This document shows, piece by piece, positions 45,288-55,076 of a DNA stretch of 64,000 bases (positions are counted from its first letter, which is position 1; each line of letters opens with the position of its first letter). The notes beneath the pieces are model-generated. The model did not search any database. It saw only the letters and a list, made by a program, of their open reading frames with translations, and had not been told where the DNA came from. This stretch comes from Terriglobus saanensis SP1PR4 (GTDB taxonomy: Bacteria; Acidobacteriota; Terriglobia; Terriglobales; Acidobacteriaceae), in the NCBI RefSeq assembly GCF_000179915.2, contig NC_014963.1:3472001-3536000 (forward strand), written 5' to 3'. The position numbers and the translations under genes were made by a program.

Positions 45288-48200
45288 ATGCGCCTGACAC
45301 ATTTCTTTATTGACCGTCCGCGCTTCGCGACGGTGCTCAGTACGTTCATAACATTGATAGGGCTCGGTGCACTCGCCGTTCTGCCGGTCGCGCCATATCC
45401 TGAAGTGGTTCCACCAACAGTGCAGGTCACGACAGCTTTCCCGGTGCGTCGGCGGCAACAGTCGCTCTTACGGTAGCGACACCGCTTGAGCAGGAAATCA
45501 ACGGCGTTGAGAACATGCTCTACCTGAGCAGTCAATCAACGGGAGATGGCAGGCTCACCATCACCGTTACCTTTCGGATTGGCACTGACTTGAACGTGGC
45601 ACAGATGCTGACCCAGAACCGGGTTCAGGATGTGCTGCCCCGACTGCCGGTAGACGTCCAGAACCTCGGTGTTCAAGTCAGGAAAGCGACGCCCAGCATT
45701 CTCCTGGAGATTAGTCTCTTTTCTCCAGACAAGTCGCGGGACACTTTGTACTTATCCAATTACATGACTCTCCATGTGAAGGATGCGCTTGCACGACTGC
45801 AGGGCGTCGGCGACGTGCAGTTCCAGGGCGGACGCGAATACGCGATGCGCATCTGGCTTGATCCGGACAAAGTCGCGGCGAATAACCTGACTGCCAATGA
45901 GGTGCTCACAGTGCTTCGCGCGCAGAATTTGCAGGTGTCTGCGGGCATTTTGAATCAGCCTCCCTCCCCGGGAGATCAGGCCTATCAGATTAATGTGGAG
46001 GCGCTTGGTCGGCTCTCCACACCCGAGCAGTTTGCCTCAATCGTTGTGAAATCGGACGGCCATGGACGGATAACGCGTGTGGGAGATATTGGACGCGTCG
46101 AAGTGGGCGCTGCAGATTACGGCTCTACTGCTTTCATAGATCGTTTAAACGCTGCCGCGGTGTTGATGTATGCCGTGCCTGGCGCCAACTCGCTCGCCGT
46201 TGACCGAGAAGTGTTGTCTACGATGAAAAATCTGAAAAAAGATTTCCCTCCAGGTGTCGACTACGCGATCGTCTATGATCCCACAATTTTCATCAGTCAA
46301 TCGATCAAAGAAGTCGTCATAACAATCTTCATTGCCGTTCTGCTCGTTGTCGGCGTGGTCTTCCTGTTTTTGCAGAGTTGGAGAGCGACCATCATTCCAG
46401 TGGTTGCCATTCCCGGTATCGCTTGTCGGCACGTTTTCGGTCCTCGCGCTACTTGGAATTTCTATCAACAGCCTATCGTTATTCGGTCTGGTACTTGCGG
46501 TCGGTATCGTTGTCGACGACGCGATCGTTGTCGTTGAGAATGTTGAACGCAATATCCAATCCGGAATGTCGCCGCAGGAAGCTGCCCATCGGACGATGGA
46601 CGAAGTGGGTGGCGCACTTATCTCAATTGCACTCACGCTTTGTGCAGTATTCGTTCCATCAGCTTTTCTGTCGGGTATCTCCGGCCTGTTCTTCCGTCAG
46701 TTCGCGGTGACCATCGCTGCATCTACCGTCATCTCCTGTTTTGTATCGCTGACCTTGAGCCCCGCCCTATGCGCCACGCTCTTCAAAGCGCACAACCCGC
46801 ACTTCGCCTTGCAGGCCGGATTCGTGCAACGCCTGCTTCACAGAGGATTTAACCGTTTCAATCGGAGCTTCGATTGGCTCTCCGTTCGCTACGCGAATTT
46901 TACTCGACGTCTAGTCCGCGGAATTGCCATGGTCTTCGTTGTCTATGTCGGTTTGATCGTTGTTGCTGGCGTGGAACTCTTGCATGCGCCGACCGGCTTC
47001 ATTCCCGAACAAGACCAAGGCTACCTCATCACCATCGTTCAGTTACCGGCCGGAGCAACCCTGGCCCGGACAGAAGCACTCGTCAAAAAAGTGATGGACA
47101 TTGGTCTGAAGACGCGAGGCGTTGAGCATATCGTGTCTTTCGCAGGCCTTGACGCCATCACATCGACGGTAGCATCGAACTCAGGAACAATCTTCTCCGG
47201 CTTGCCTGCACTCTACGATCATTCACTCCCAGGGGTGTCGGCTAACTCTGCGCTGGCTGACTTTCAGAAGCGCCTCTCGGGCATCAAAGAAGCATACGTC
47301 CTGACAGTTTTGCCACCTCCGGTGCAGGGGCTTGGTAGCTCCGGTGGATTCAAAATGATGCTGGAGGATCGCGCAGGGCTTGGTCCTGAGGCCCTTGTAA
47401 AAGCTGCCAACACACTGGCCGCGGCCGCTAATAAGGACCCTGACTTCGGAGGCGTATTTACGCTGTTCAATGCCGGATCTCCATCCATTTACGCCGACAT
47501 TGATCGCGTGAAAGCTGAAAAGGTAGGCCTCACACCAACGGACGTGTTTTCAACGCTGCAGGTGTACCTCGGCTCACAATATGTAAACGACTTCAACTAT
47601 CTCGGCAGAACCTACAGGGTCGTTGCCCAAGCTGATGGGCAATTTCGGCGTACGCCACAAGACATCGCTCGCCTGAAGGCGCGTAATTCCTCTGGCGAGA
47701 TGGTGCCGATCGGAACAATAGCGCAACTCAAGGACAACACGATTCCTTATCGTGTACCACGGTACAACCTGTATCCGGCTGCTGAGGTTCAAGGAGTCGC
47801 GGCGCCGGGCGTGGCGTCCGGGACCGCTCTGGTCCGGATGGAGGAACTTGCACACCAGGTTCTTCCGGCGGGTATCGCCTTCGAATGGACCGAGCTTGCC
47901 TACCAGCAACAAGAACGTGGGACGCCGACTTTCATCGTTTTCGGTGCGGCTGCGCTGTGCGTCTTCTTGGTGCTGGTCGCACAGTACGAAAGTTGGAAGT
48001 TGCCTCTGGCAATCGTCCTGATCGTTCCAATGTGTCTGCTTGCGTCCGTCACCGGCCTGCTTATCCGCGGTATGCCTATCGACATCCTGGCCCAAATTGG
48101 CTTCGTTGTTCTCATTGGCCTGGCAGCGAAGAATGCGATCCTGATTGTTGAGTTCGCGCGTCAGAAGCAAGATCAAAATGGTGCCTCTCCCGGTGAAGCC

Positions 48201-48440
48201 GCCGTGCATGCAGCACATACGCGTTTGCGCCCGATTCTGATGACCTCCTTCGCATTCATTTTGGGGGTTGCTCCGCTCGCGGTAGCGACGGGAGCAGGTG
48301 CGGAAATGCGCCGATCCCTTGGCACGGCGGTGTTGTTCGGAATGTTGGGCGTGACTTGCTTCGGTCTTCTCTTCACGCCGGCCTTCTACACGTTCATCGG
48401 AAACCTAAGCCGCAAAGAAGAGAGCAAGAAAGCGGTATGA
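45288..48440 (+). pseudogene. RND multidrug efflux pump (HAE1 family), two frameshifts
   Basis: Would be a 1050-aa inner-membrane proton-driven pump, exactly the normal size. It starts as MRLTHFFIDRPRFATVLS. A base is missing in TTTCCCGGTGCG (about 45440), where the protein should read TAFPGASAATVALTVATPLEQ. An extra base in ATTCCCGGTATC (about 46411-46416) returns it to the first frame, where IPVSLVGTFSVLALLGIS follows. The proton-relay GIVVDDAIVVVENVE and later membrane domains are intact to 48440. The roughly 970-base middle part is thus out of frame as written. Confidence 0.85.
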
Positions 48441-49970
48441 AAGACACATCTGTGGATGAATGCCGAGGTTACAAGTTGGAAACTACCAATAGCGAAAAGC
48501 CGCGATTCAGCCTTACTGTAGTAAGCCTTTTCCTCGCTCCTGGGCGCAACGGGCTGCGCCGTGGGCCCGAAGTATACGAAGCCAAACATCCAGCTTGCTC
48601 CGTTTCACAACTTACCTGCGGTCGCCACTCAGAAAACGGCTAAACCGGCACCTCACCTCGAGACCTGGTGGACCGGCTTCGATGATCCGATACTCGTCAC
48701 AGTCGTTCAACGTGCGCTTGACCAGAATCTTGATCTTGCGGCTGCGTTTGCCCGTGTTCGTCAAGCGCGGGCTGCTGCGGCGGCGGCGGGTGCCCAACTT
48801 AAGCCGACAGTCGATCTCGGGGCAACGGGTACAGCTTTACATCAAAGCGTTGTGAATAATTTTGGCTCTGTTGCGAATGGACTTCCAGGTTATAAACGCG
48901 ACGAACGAGAATATATCTCCGGAGCAGCGGCGAGCTGGGAAATTGACGTTTCAGGCGGGCTGCGCCGCGGGGCAGCCGCGGCGGCTGACGAACTGCAAGC
49001 CGCCCAGGCTGAGCAGCTTGGCACCCGAATCACGGTGGCTGCGGAAGCAGCCGATACGTATCTTCAGATTAGGGAATTCCAGGCGCGACTTCTCGTAGCT
49101 CAGCAACTCATCGACACCGACACACATCTTCTGGGGTTGGTGAGGATCCGTCGACGCCTGGGAGTTGCAACCGAGCGAGAAACTGCACAAGTTGAGGCGC
49201 TTCTCAGGCAAGCCAGATCCACCGTACCTCCTTTGAGGGTCGCTCTTGAAGCACAGCTCAATAGACTGGATGTGCTTATGGCGGCTCAGGCGGGAACCTA
49301 TGCCGAGGAGCTCTCTAAGCCAAGCGCAATTCCTAGAATTCCTGCAATCGGCGGAGCCGACCAACCTCTCGACGCCCTGCGTCGACGGCCCGATATCATC
49401 GCCGCCGAGCGCCGTCTGGCCGCTTCTAACGAACGAATAGGTGTTGCGGTTTCCGACTACTATCCTAAGATTTCACTTTCCGGCGTTCTGGGTTTTGACA
49501 GCATTAACGGAGGCATTCTTTTCAATGGGAAGGCTTTTCAGGCTGCCGGGACGGGAGCATTGCGATGGCGACTCTTCGATTTCGGCAAGATTAATGCCGA
49601 GGTCGCACAGGCGCGTGGCGCTTATGCTGGCGCGCTTGCAGAGTATCGGCAGGCAGCGTTCAAGGCAACAGAAGATATTGAGAATGCGCTGATGGAACTT
49701 GCGCAAACGCAACTTCGCTTAGAAGAACTGCAGGGCGAGGTAGTTTCTCTCACGAGAGTTCGCGACCTTTCGGAGCGGGCCTACAAGTCCGGCGCAATTC
49801 CACTGAGTGACGTTCTGGACGCAGATAGTCAACTTCTTGTTGCACGCAATGATGTCGAGAGCATCCGGGCGGAAGCAGCTCGCGCCGCAGTAAGCACCTT
49901 CCGCGCACTTGGCGGTGGATGGGACGTGAGCGGGAATCGGAATTTGGTCATACCAGCAGCCAAGCATTGA
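48437..49970 (+). pseudogene. Outer membrane efflux factor (NodT-type lipoprotein), frameshifted near its start
   Basis: A TolC-like channel subunit of about 510 aa. The ATG at 48437 overlaps the pump stop (ATGA), and the signal sequence (FSLTVVSLFL) is in that frame. The lipobox and start of the mature protein (GATGCAVGPKYTKP) are one frame away because of an extra base near 48535-48545 (GCTCCTGGGCGC). The rest, 48561-49970, is fully open and typical: WWTGFDDPIL, LRRRPDIIAAERRLAASNERIGVA and YKSGAIPLSDVLDADSQLL. The body could still be made if translation re-starts, but without lipid anchor or export signal. Confidence 0.83.
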
Positions 49971-49991
49971 ACAACGGTAAAGGTACTCCAA

Positions 49992-50594
49992 TCATCGCTT
50001 CGACTTGTGATCGAGAAGATCGAATGCTTCGTCGATGTAATGCGTTAGCGGGTGAGCCGCATCTTCCCGCAGCCAGTTCTCTCTGGCAATTCGAAGCGTA
50101 CCCATGGCCATCATGGCGTCCATGCGTAGAGTAGGGCGCCGAGTTTGATCTGGCCACAATTCGTACATCGCATTAGCCAGTACTTCTTCCGCCTGAACAA
50201 GAAGCGCCTCTTTGCGTAGGCGAAGCGTTTCTATCGATCGGAGGATTTGGTCCGCGACGATGGACTCTTTGGTCTCATACGTCGAAGCAAGGGCCAGGAA
50301 TGTCTTCCGTGCGGCGGCGATTGGCGATTGCTTCGGCGATTGCTTGAGAAATGTAGGACGCAGGGCGGGAGCGAACTTGCCGCTATCATGCGCCAGCAAA
50401 ACATCCTCTTTTGACTTCAAGTAGTAGAAGAACGTGCGGCGCGATATTCCCGATGCCGCCGCTATCGCATCGAGCGTCGTCGTCTCATAACCATTTTCAA
50501 CAAAGAGTTTCAGACCGATTTCGGCAATCCGGTCAAGCGTCAACTGGCGTTTGCGTTCGCGTAGGTCGTTCGGGATTTTTTCTATCTTAGCCAC
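49992..50594 (-). CDS. TetR-family regulator
   Basis: A 200-aa repressor. The N-terminal helix-turn-helix is IAEIGLKLFVENGYETTTLDAIAAASGISRRTFFYYLKSKEDVL in outline (residues about 23-65). The ligand domain contains a 12-bp tandem duplication encoding KQSP twice (50324-50347). It converges on the efflux operon and is divergent from the short-chain dehydrogenase, whose promoter carries a palindrome that this protein very probably binds. It may also have governed the efflux operon. Confidence 0.9.
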   Translation of the reverse strand: MAKIEKIPNDLRERKRQLTLDRIAEIGLKLFVENGYETTTLDAIAAASGISRRTFFYYLKSKEDVLLAHDSGKFAPALRPTFLKQSPKQSPIAAARKTFLALASTYETKESIVADQILRSIETLRLRKEALLVQAEEVLANAMYELWPDQTRRPTLRMDAMMAMGTLRIARENWLREDAAHPLTHYIDEAFDLLDHKSKR

Positions 50595-50625
50595 CTGTGT
50601 TCAGTCTGACGGCAGAAGAGTTTCG

Positions 50626-50653
50626 TTGACAAGTTTGCACTCAGTGCGATAAT
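50626..50653 (+). promoter_or_regulatory. Sigma70-type promoter of the short-chain dehydrogenase with embedded TetR operator
   Basis: TTGACA (50626-50631), 16 bases, then GATAAT (50648-50653). The spacer contains the perfect palindrome GCACTcAGTGC (50637-50647). CAGTGCGAT recurs at 50642 and 50661, 19 bases apart, about two helical turns. A protein bound here would block RNA polymerase; the divergent TetR gene is the obvious candidate. Confidence 0.75.
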
Positions 50654-50692
50654 TTACATCCAGTGCGATTTTACAGCATAAGGAGCTCTATT

Positions 50693-51523
50693 ATGTCGTC
50701 GTCAAAGGTCTGGTTCATCACTGGTGCTTCACGAGGGTTTGGCCGTGTCTGGGCGGAGGCGGCTCTCAAACGCGGCGACAGGGTTGTCGCCGCGGCACGA
50801 AACCCGGGCGATCTCGATGAACTCGTCAAGACTCACGCGGATGCAGTCCTGGTCTTACCACTCGACGTTACGGATCGCGATGCCGTCTTCAAGGCGGTCG
50901 CTCAAGCGTTCGTACATTTCGAGCGCCTGGATGTCATTCTGTGCAATGCCGGTTACGGTTACATGGGGGCAATCGAGGAATTGGAGCCCGCGCAGGTCAA
51001 AGCCAACTTTGAAACCAATGTGTTTGGGACACTGTCCGTCATTCAGGCAGCGCTGCCGATCTTACGGATACAGGGCAACGGTCACATCATCACGGTGTCG
51101 AGCATTGGGGGCATTATCGGTTTCCCAACCGGTGGAAGTTATACCGCCAGCAAATTTGCCATCGAAGCCATGTCGGAAGCACTGGCGGGTGAGGTGGCTC
51201 CTTTTGGAATCAAAGTTACTATCCTGGAACCGGGCCAATTCGCCACCAAATTTCAATCAGCGGTGCAATCTCCGCCGGCCATTGAGGCCTATGATCCGAT
51301 ACGTCAAGCGATTCGTTCGTCATTCAAACCCGGAGAAGTTGGTGATCCGGCAGCAACCACAGCAGCCATCTTCGAAGCAGTGGACGCTACTGAGCCGCCA
51401 CTTCGCTTGGTACTCGGCTCGAGTACGATCCCAAAGTTCCGGGCGGTCTACGCGAAGCGGCTGAGCAACTGGGAGAAATGGGAAGCTGTATCGAACGCAG
51501 CGCAAGGCGAGCAACATGCTTAG
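50693..51523 (+). CDS. Short-chain dehydrogenase/reductase
   Basis: A 276-aa classical SDR. The cofactor motif TGASRGFG is at residues 10-17, followed by CNAGYGYMG and the catalytic Ser and YTASK (SSIGGIIGFPTGGSYTASK). The start at 50693 has AAGGAG upstream; the longer frame to 50663 would begin inside the operator. The LDVTD after strand 3 and the C-terminal RAVYAKRLSNWEKW match the SDR group commonly seen beside TetR regulators. The substrate is unknown; TetR-SDR pairs often respond to reactive or hydrophobic compounds. Confidence 0.9.
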   Translation: MSSSKVWFITGASRGFGRVWAEAALKRGDRVVAAARNPGDLDELVKTHADAVLVLPLDVTDRDAVFKAVAQAFVHFERLDVILCNAGYGYMGAIEELEPAQVKANFETNVFGTLSVIQAALPILRIQGNGHIITVSSIGGIIGFPTGGSYTASKFAIEAMSEALAGEVAPFGIKVTILEPGQFATKFQSAVQSPPAIEAYDPIRQAIRSSFKPGEVGDPAATTAAIFEAVDATEPPLRLVLGSSTIPKFRAVYAKRLSNWEKWEAVSNAAQGEQHA

Positions 51524-51692
51524 AGCGGCGTAGTCTTGGCCTCTCAGTGCAGACCAAGATCACGCCTTTCTTACCCTGGCAATTCGCAGAAGCTGCCTGT
51601 ATCGGTCCACACAAACCGACACCGACGCTGCTGAAGGGGATGAGCACCTGTGAGAAGACTTTTTCGGGATGCGTGGAAGGGAGATACCGAAG

Positions 51693-52325
51693 ATGAAATT
51701 GCTACTGCTGGGTGCTACAGGATCGGTGGGAGGCCGAACATTAGAACTCGCTCTCTCCAATGATGCCTTTTCCGAGGTGACTGCGCCAACACGGAAACCG
51801 TTGGCACCGAACGGCAGACTGGTTAACCCGATCACGTCGCGCCTTGAGGAACTCGCTCCAGCTTTGATGGCGCGCAGGCCGGACGCTGTTATTTGCGCGC
51901 TGGGAACCACCCAGGCAAAAGCAGGCTCGAAAGAAGCGTTCCGTTACGTTGACTACGAACTACCTATCGTATTTGGCAAAGCCGCACACACTGCAGGCGT
52001 AGGAACATACGCGATTGTGAGTGCCATGGGCGCATCTCCGGGTTCCATGAGCTTCTACTACAGAACGAAAGGAGAGGTGGAGAGGGACATCCAGGAGATC
52101 GGCTTCCGATCCCTTACGATTTGCAGGCCCAGCCTTATCGGCGGGAAGCGAAATGAAGCAAGAGCTGCTGAGGGAGCGGCGTTGTCGCTTCTTCGACTCT
52201 TAGCTCCGATCCTGCCGAAGAAGTTTCATGTCAATCCAGCAGATGTCATTGCTGCTACGTTGCTCGAATCAATCATCGTTGCAAAAAGGGGATGTCACTG
52301 GATCTACGCTGAGGAAATGACCTGA
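51693..52325 (+). CDS. NAD(P)-binding Rossmann-fold protein (HTATIP2/atypical SDR-like)
   Basis: A 210-aa atypical SDR. KLLLLGATGSVGGRTLELAL is the nucleotide-binding start, CALGTTQAKAGSKEAF and the YRTKGEVERDIQEIGF segment with Tyr-x3-Lys-like spacing are typical of the HTATIP2/oxidoreductase branch. The start at 51693 follows GGGAG by 9 bases. It lies 169 bases after the SDR, same direction, perhaps in one transcript. Function unknown; relatives are redox-sensing or quinone-related. Confidence 0.83.
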   Translation: MKLLLLGATGSVGGRTLELALSNDAFSEVTAPTRKPLAPNGRLVNPITSRLEELAPALMARRPDAVICALGTTQAKAGSKEAFRYVDYELPIVFGKAAHTAGVGTYAIVSAMGASPGSMSFYYRTKGEVERDIQEIGFRSLTICRPSLIGGKRNEARAAEGAALSLLRLLAPILPKKFHVNPADVIAATLLESIIVAKRGCHWIYAEEMT

Positions 52326-52501
52326 GAACGCAGGCCAAGACTTTCTCCCAAGAACAGCGGTCGAGAAGGGCTCAAAGTGTAGGCTGTGTAAACCAGTCGC
52401 ACGCATGAACGTCACTGCATACCGAGAGAAGCGTGCACCAGCCTCTGTTCAGGCTGCTCTCAGTGTGCCCGGATTGGAGTCCGCATAGGACCACCTGCAG
52501 T

Positions 52502-54859
52502 CTAATGGGCGTTCTTAAGAGAGTTATTCTCGGAACGCGCTTGCTTCAGGATCGGCTCGTTCTGATCTGCATCTTTCCAAAGTGCTAAAAACTTCTCGTA
52601 TTCATCGCGACTTTCACCGGCCTTATGTTCTGCCGCGAGGGAACGAGCAAGCCCAAGGTGGGCCAGAGGGTAGAGGTAGGAAAGAGGATCTATCCCTGGG
52701 TGATCGATGATTTTGTGAAACTCGCGTTCTGCAGCTTCAGGTTGATGGGCATTGAGGTGGGCTGTTCCGCGCATGAAAGGCGTGTCGAATTCGCGAAGAT
52801 CATAGGCCATAGCGGGGCGCAAGGCTTCGACCGCTTCCTCTGGCCTATGCCGTGCCAGCAGGATCGCCGCTCGAATTTGCGGACCCTTGAGATTTGTCCA
52901 CATCGTATCGTCCGGATGTTGTGCCAATTCTCTTCTAAGTATTTCCTCTGCGCGGCCCTCCTCACCTGTTTCGGCCATAGCCACAACCGGATCTGTCATG
53001 CCGGGCACAGGCGGCAGCGAATCAAGATATCTGCGCGCCTCCTGCGGGTGGCCCGTCTCAGCCAGGATGCGTGTTCCTGCCTCCAGATAGAAGGTATGGA
53101 GTTGAGCAAGTCCTTGTCGTTTGTAAGAGATCGAGATTGCTTCCATGGTCTCGCGCCCCTGCTGTAAACGGCCTTGGGCCGCAGCAAGGAGCGCCTCATT
53201 CAATCGCATCCGTGTCGCCGAGGCATGACCTCTTCCCCAGGCAATTTGCGCCTCCACTCCGTTCGCGTCGTGCAGCGCGAAATCGACCTGCATCAGCAAC
53301 GAATGCAGATCGTCACCATCCAGATCCTTCGCTATAGCCTGCTCGCAGACGAACTTGGCGGCATTCAGTTGCCCAGCATGCATGAGCGCGCGGCCAAGCA
53401 CAACGTAGCCGATAGCATTCTGGGGATTTAGCTCCAGGGAGCGTTTGGCTGGCACGATGGCTAGCTCTGCCTGCCCCAACCTTATATAGAGGTCGGCCAT
53501 GTTAACCCAGGCAGCCGTGTCCCGCGGATAAATATTCGTCCACGTCTGATAGTTACGCAGACCTTCATCCAGGTCGCCGGTCACACTATCGTGGTACCGG
53601 GCGATGATAAACAAGCGGTCACGCTCGTTGGCCGAATCACGCAGCTCATAAGCTTTCTTGAGATTCTCTGCCTCCATGGCGCGTTCGCCCACATTGCGAT
53701 AGCTGGCAGCCAGGTCTGCATAAGCTATGGTGAATTTTGGGTCCAGTTCGACCGCTCTCTGGAATAGGGGAATCGCATCGCTGTATCGTCCGTGCGAACC
53801 AAGATGGACGGCGTTGGAGTAGTTTCTCAACGCCTCGAATGAGCCGGTATCCGCCGCGAAAAGTGGAGTCCCGAACCGACGAATCGACGCACGTGACTCT
53901 CCAAGCTTCCTTCTCATCTCGTCTGCCACGGCATCGATAGCATGTGGAATTTCATCCGTGTCAGCCGCCTCGGCTTTGCTACTGGCCAACGCGTCTCCCG
54001 AAACACACTCGGTGGCATCGAGGGTAATAAGATACCTCCGACCGAATTTCGCTACAACGCCCCTTAGCATTACCTGTGCATTGTTCCGAAGGCATACTTC
54101 CCGTGCCAGAACCGGCGTAAGGGGGGTATCTTTCTGTTGCTGCATCTGGGACAACGTCTCCTGCACGTGCACCGCGGAAAGAAAATTCAGATATGGCGAC
54201 TGTTTCAGATCAGTGGCAACCGCACTGTCCAATACCTGACTCAGACCCGCTTCACCGGTTACGTTTTCAAGATCCGCAATGACGACCAATGGCGGCGGCT
54301 GAGTTCTGTGCCAATTTCGCCATGCTAGAAAGACGCCAAGGATAGCGGCAAGAAGCAGGATCGCTCCAGAGATTCCCTGGACGCGAAACCGATTGCCGGA
54401 GACGAACCGAGGATTGCCGAGTTCTTCCTCCTGGATAGCGTCGCCGGTTCGTTTCGTGGCTTCCTGATAAACAATTCCATTCGAGGGACCTTCCTGCCTA
54501 CTTGCTGGCGGAGGCTCTACTTGCCGAGCCTCCGAACTCAGAGAACGAACCGGACAGGTGAATTGATAACCACGTCCGGCTACGGTGAGGATGTAGCTGC
54601 CCTCTCCGGGCTTTTCAGCCAAAGCCTTACGAAGAACCGAGATGCTCTGGGCGAGACTGTTCTCGTCCACGAAGGCATCGGGCCAGACGTTTTTGAGCAG
54701 TTCTTCCTTGGTCAGGACCCGGCCGGGGTTCCGGACCAGGTAAAGCAGGACGTCAAAGGCACGCCGAGTCAGGAGAATCGTAGCTTGACCCCGCTTGAAA
54801 GTGCGAGAAACAGTATCGACCTGATAATCCCCGAATTGGAATATCTCCGTTATTTTCAT
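52502..54859 (-). CDS. CadC-like winged-helix protein with membrane segment and TPR tail
   Basis: A 785-aa regulator of a kind greatly expanded in acidobacteria. Residues 1-105 are an OmpR/CadC winged helix (LLTRRAFDVLLYLVRNPGRVLTKEELLKNVWP, in outline, and ILTVAGRGYQF). One membrane segment follows near residue 165 (GAILLLAAILGVFLAW). The rest is periplasmic with TPR repeats (for example AIPLFQRAVELDPKFTIAYADLAASYRNVGE in outline). A cytoplasmic DNA-binding head joined to an external sensor suggests one-component signalling. Tandem 10-bp repeats lie just upstream of its start. Confidence 0.9.
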   Translation of the reverse strand: MKITEIFQFGDYQVDTVSRTFKRGQATILLTRRAFDVLLYLVRNPGRVLTKEELLKNVWPDAFVDENSLAQSISVLRKALAEKPGEGSYILTVAGRGYQFTCPVRSLSSEARQVEPPPASRQEGPSNGIVYQEATKRTGDAIQEEELGNPRFVSGNRFRVQGISGAILLLAAILGVFLAWRNWHRTQPPPLVVIADLENVTGEAGLSQVLDSAVATDLKQSPYLNFLSAVHVQETLSQMQQQKDTPLTPVLAREVCLRNNAQVMLRGVVAKFGRRYLITLDATECVSGDALASSKAEAADTDEIPHAIDAVADEMRRKLGESRASIRRFGTPLFAADTGSFEALRNYSNAVHLGSHGRYSDAIPLFQRAVELDPKFTIAYADLAASYRNVGERAMEAENLKKAYELRDSANERDRLFIIARYHDSVTGDLDEGLRNYQTWTNIYPRDTAAWVNMADLYIRLGQAELAIVPAKRSLELNPQNAIGYVVLGRALMHAGQLNAAKFVCEQAIAKDLDGDDLHSLLMQVDFALHDANGVEAQIAWGRGHASATRMRLNEALLAAAQGRLQQGRETMEAISISYKRQGLAQLHTFYLEAGTRILAETGHPQEARRYLDSLPPVPGMTDPVVAMAETGEEGRAEEILRRELAQHPDDTMWTNLKGPQIRAAILLARHRPEEAVEALRPAMAYDLREFDTPFMRGTAHLNAHQPEAAEREFHKIIDHPGIDPLSYLYPLAHLGLARSLAAEHKAGESRDEYEKFLALWKDADQNEPILKQARSENNSLKNAH

Positions 54860-54884
54860 TCAATTGAAGGATTGCTTTCAGCTT

Positions 54885-54908
54885 GTCAGATCTCGTCAGA
54901 TCTGGTCA
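54885..54908. repeat. Tandem 10-bp direct repeats upstream of the winged-helix regulator
   Basis: GTCAGATCTC (54885-54894) is followed at once by GTCAGATCTG (54895-54904) and a third partial GTCAC. Direct repeats at one-turn spacing are the usual binding pattern of OmpR-type winged helices. They lie 25-50 bases before the start codon, suggesting autoregulation. Confidence 0.5.
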
Positions 54909-55076
54909 CTGGTATTTGGAAGCAGCAGGAACCATTCTGCTGACTAACACCCGCCAGTGGAACAGTGACTCGACTTTATCAGTCGCGATAAAGGACAGCA
55001 ATTTGTCCACGGCACGACCCTCCGGTTTATTGGCACGAACATAAACAGGGAGAGGTGAGACGAAGGGGATCGAAAA

